Shown one piece after another: positions 5,622 to 5,904 of a stretch of DNA of 5,904 nt (its first letter is position 1; every line of letters starts with the position of its first letter). The notes below the pieces were generated by a model that ran no database searches, was not told the origin of the DNA, and worked only from the letters and a program-made list of their open reading frames with translations. Position numbers and translations under genes: made by a program. Location of the stretch: positions 1 to 5,904 of the forward strand of contig QMYG01000042.1 in assembly GCA_003662535.1 (NCBI GenBank). The letters are read 5' to 3'. Source of the DNA: Candidatus Bathyarchaeota archaeon (lineage in GTDB: Archaea > Thermoproteota > Bathyarchaeia > EX4484-135 > B24-G1).

Positions 5622-5904
5622 ATGGACCACGTATGGATTAAGGCAAGGATGTGCTCCATGAACAAGTCTAAATGCATAGACGTAGACGCCCTAGTCGATA
5701 CGGGGGCCACCCTCTCCGTACTTCCAAGGAGAATAGCCGAGAAGCTGGGCATAACGATTATCAGGACTGATAAAGTCAAAACGGGGGCCGGCATGATAAA
5801 CATCGACAGGGGCGTAGCAAGAATATTCATTGAGAACATGGAAACCATAACCGAGGTATGGGTCAGCGACATAATAGACCGTGTCATAATAGGAGCCATA
5901 ACAC
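5622..5904 (+). CDS. Retropepsin-like (clan AA) aspartic protease family protein, N-terminal part (partial)
   Basis: The frame runs from ATG 5622 through the right edge without a stop (94 full codons seen). The decisive motif is ALVDTGATLSVLP (23-35): hydrophobic-hydrophobic-Asp-Thr-Gly-Ala followed by a hydrophobic stretch, the catalytic loop of retroviral-type and DDI-like aspartic proteases, with Asp26 as the expected nucleophile-activating residue. A helix (RRIAEKLGI, 36-44) follows, as in the family. Near the edge DRVIIGA (86-92) resembles the second conserved hydrophobic-Gly motif preceding the C-terminal helix. Archaeal relatives are small, one-domain proteins that would act as homodimers; substrates are unknown. 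There is no signal peptide or membrane segment. Only a weak GTGGT lies before the ATG. An upstream in-frame GTG at 5586 is possible but would add residues unlike the family. It is divergent from rpiA. Confidence 0.8.
   Translation, partial: MDHVWIKARMCSMNKSKCIDVDALVDTGATLSVLPRRIAEKLGITIIRTDKVKTGAGMINIDRGVARIFIENMETITEVWVSDIIDRVIIGAIT

Noticed and set aside
5606..5899. A 97-codon - strand reading frame opposite the aspartic protease gene
   Set aside because: It is the antisense shadow of the protease frame. The + strand frame carries the DTGA motif, while the - strand translation is low in complexity and rich in Met/Ser/Thr.

Overview
The window looks like a compact piece of a thermophilic archaeal chromosome, most likely from the TACK side, though the lineage cannot be fixed from this sequence. 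The case rests on several signals: TATA/BRE-type promoter sequences instead of -35/-10 boxes, an apparently leaderless gene start, a textbook GGAGGTG ribosome site inside an operon, heavy use of AGG/AGA arginine and ATA isoleucine codons, GTG and TTG starts, overlapping gene ends, and a T-rich terminator with no hairpin. Proteins typical of archaea (archaeal-type RpiA, a stand-alone PPC/DUF296 protein, a small retropepsin-like protein) agree with this.

Layout. (1) Positions 1-1636, + strand: the end of gcvPA overlaps a complete gcvPB. Together they encode the split P-protein (glycine decarboxylase) of the glycine cleavage system. (2) Positions 1743-4713, + strand: a three-gene run with overlapping or nearly abutting ends. 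It holds a polytopic MOP-type polysaccharide flippase, an extended-SDR NAD-dependent sugar-nucleotide epimerase, and a small PPC/DUF296 protein. A TATA box at 1715-1724 probably drives it, and a T-rich tract at 4731-4760 probably ends it. (3) Positions 4710-5438, - strand: rpiA, ribose-5-phosphate isomerase A, converging on the PPC gene with both stop codons inside one CTAG. (4) Positions 5439-5621: a divergent intergenic region carrying the rpiA promoter and a short inverted repeat. (5) From 5622 to the window edge, + strand: the start of a small retropepsin-like aspartic protease with a DTGA active-site motif; it is cut off by the window.

How the genes fit together. gcvPA/gcvPB release CO2 from glycine and pass an aminomethyl group to the H-protein. 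The flippase and epimerase suggest supply and export of a surface glycan or a lipid-linked N-glycan precursor, but no glycosyltransferase lies beside them. RpiA supplies ribose-5-phosphate, in many archaea as the last step of pentose formation. I see no transposon, CRISPR array, tRNA or rRNA, and no clear unknown system. The points most worth a second look are a sharp change in codon usage halfway through the epimerase, the terminator embedded in the rpiA tail, and start-site evidence that shortens four genes relative to their longest reading frames.
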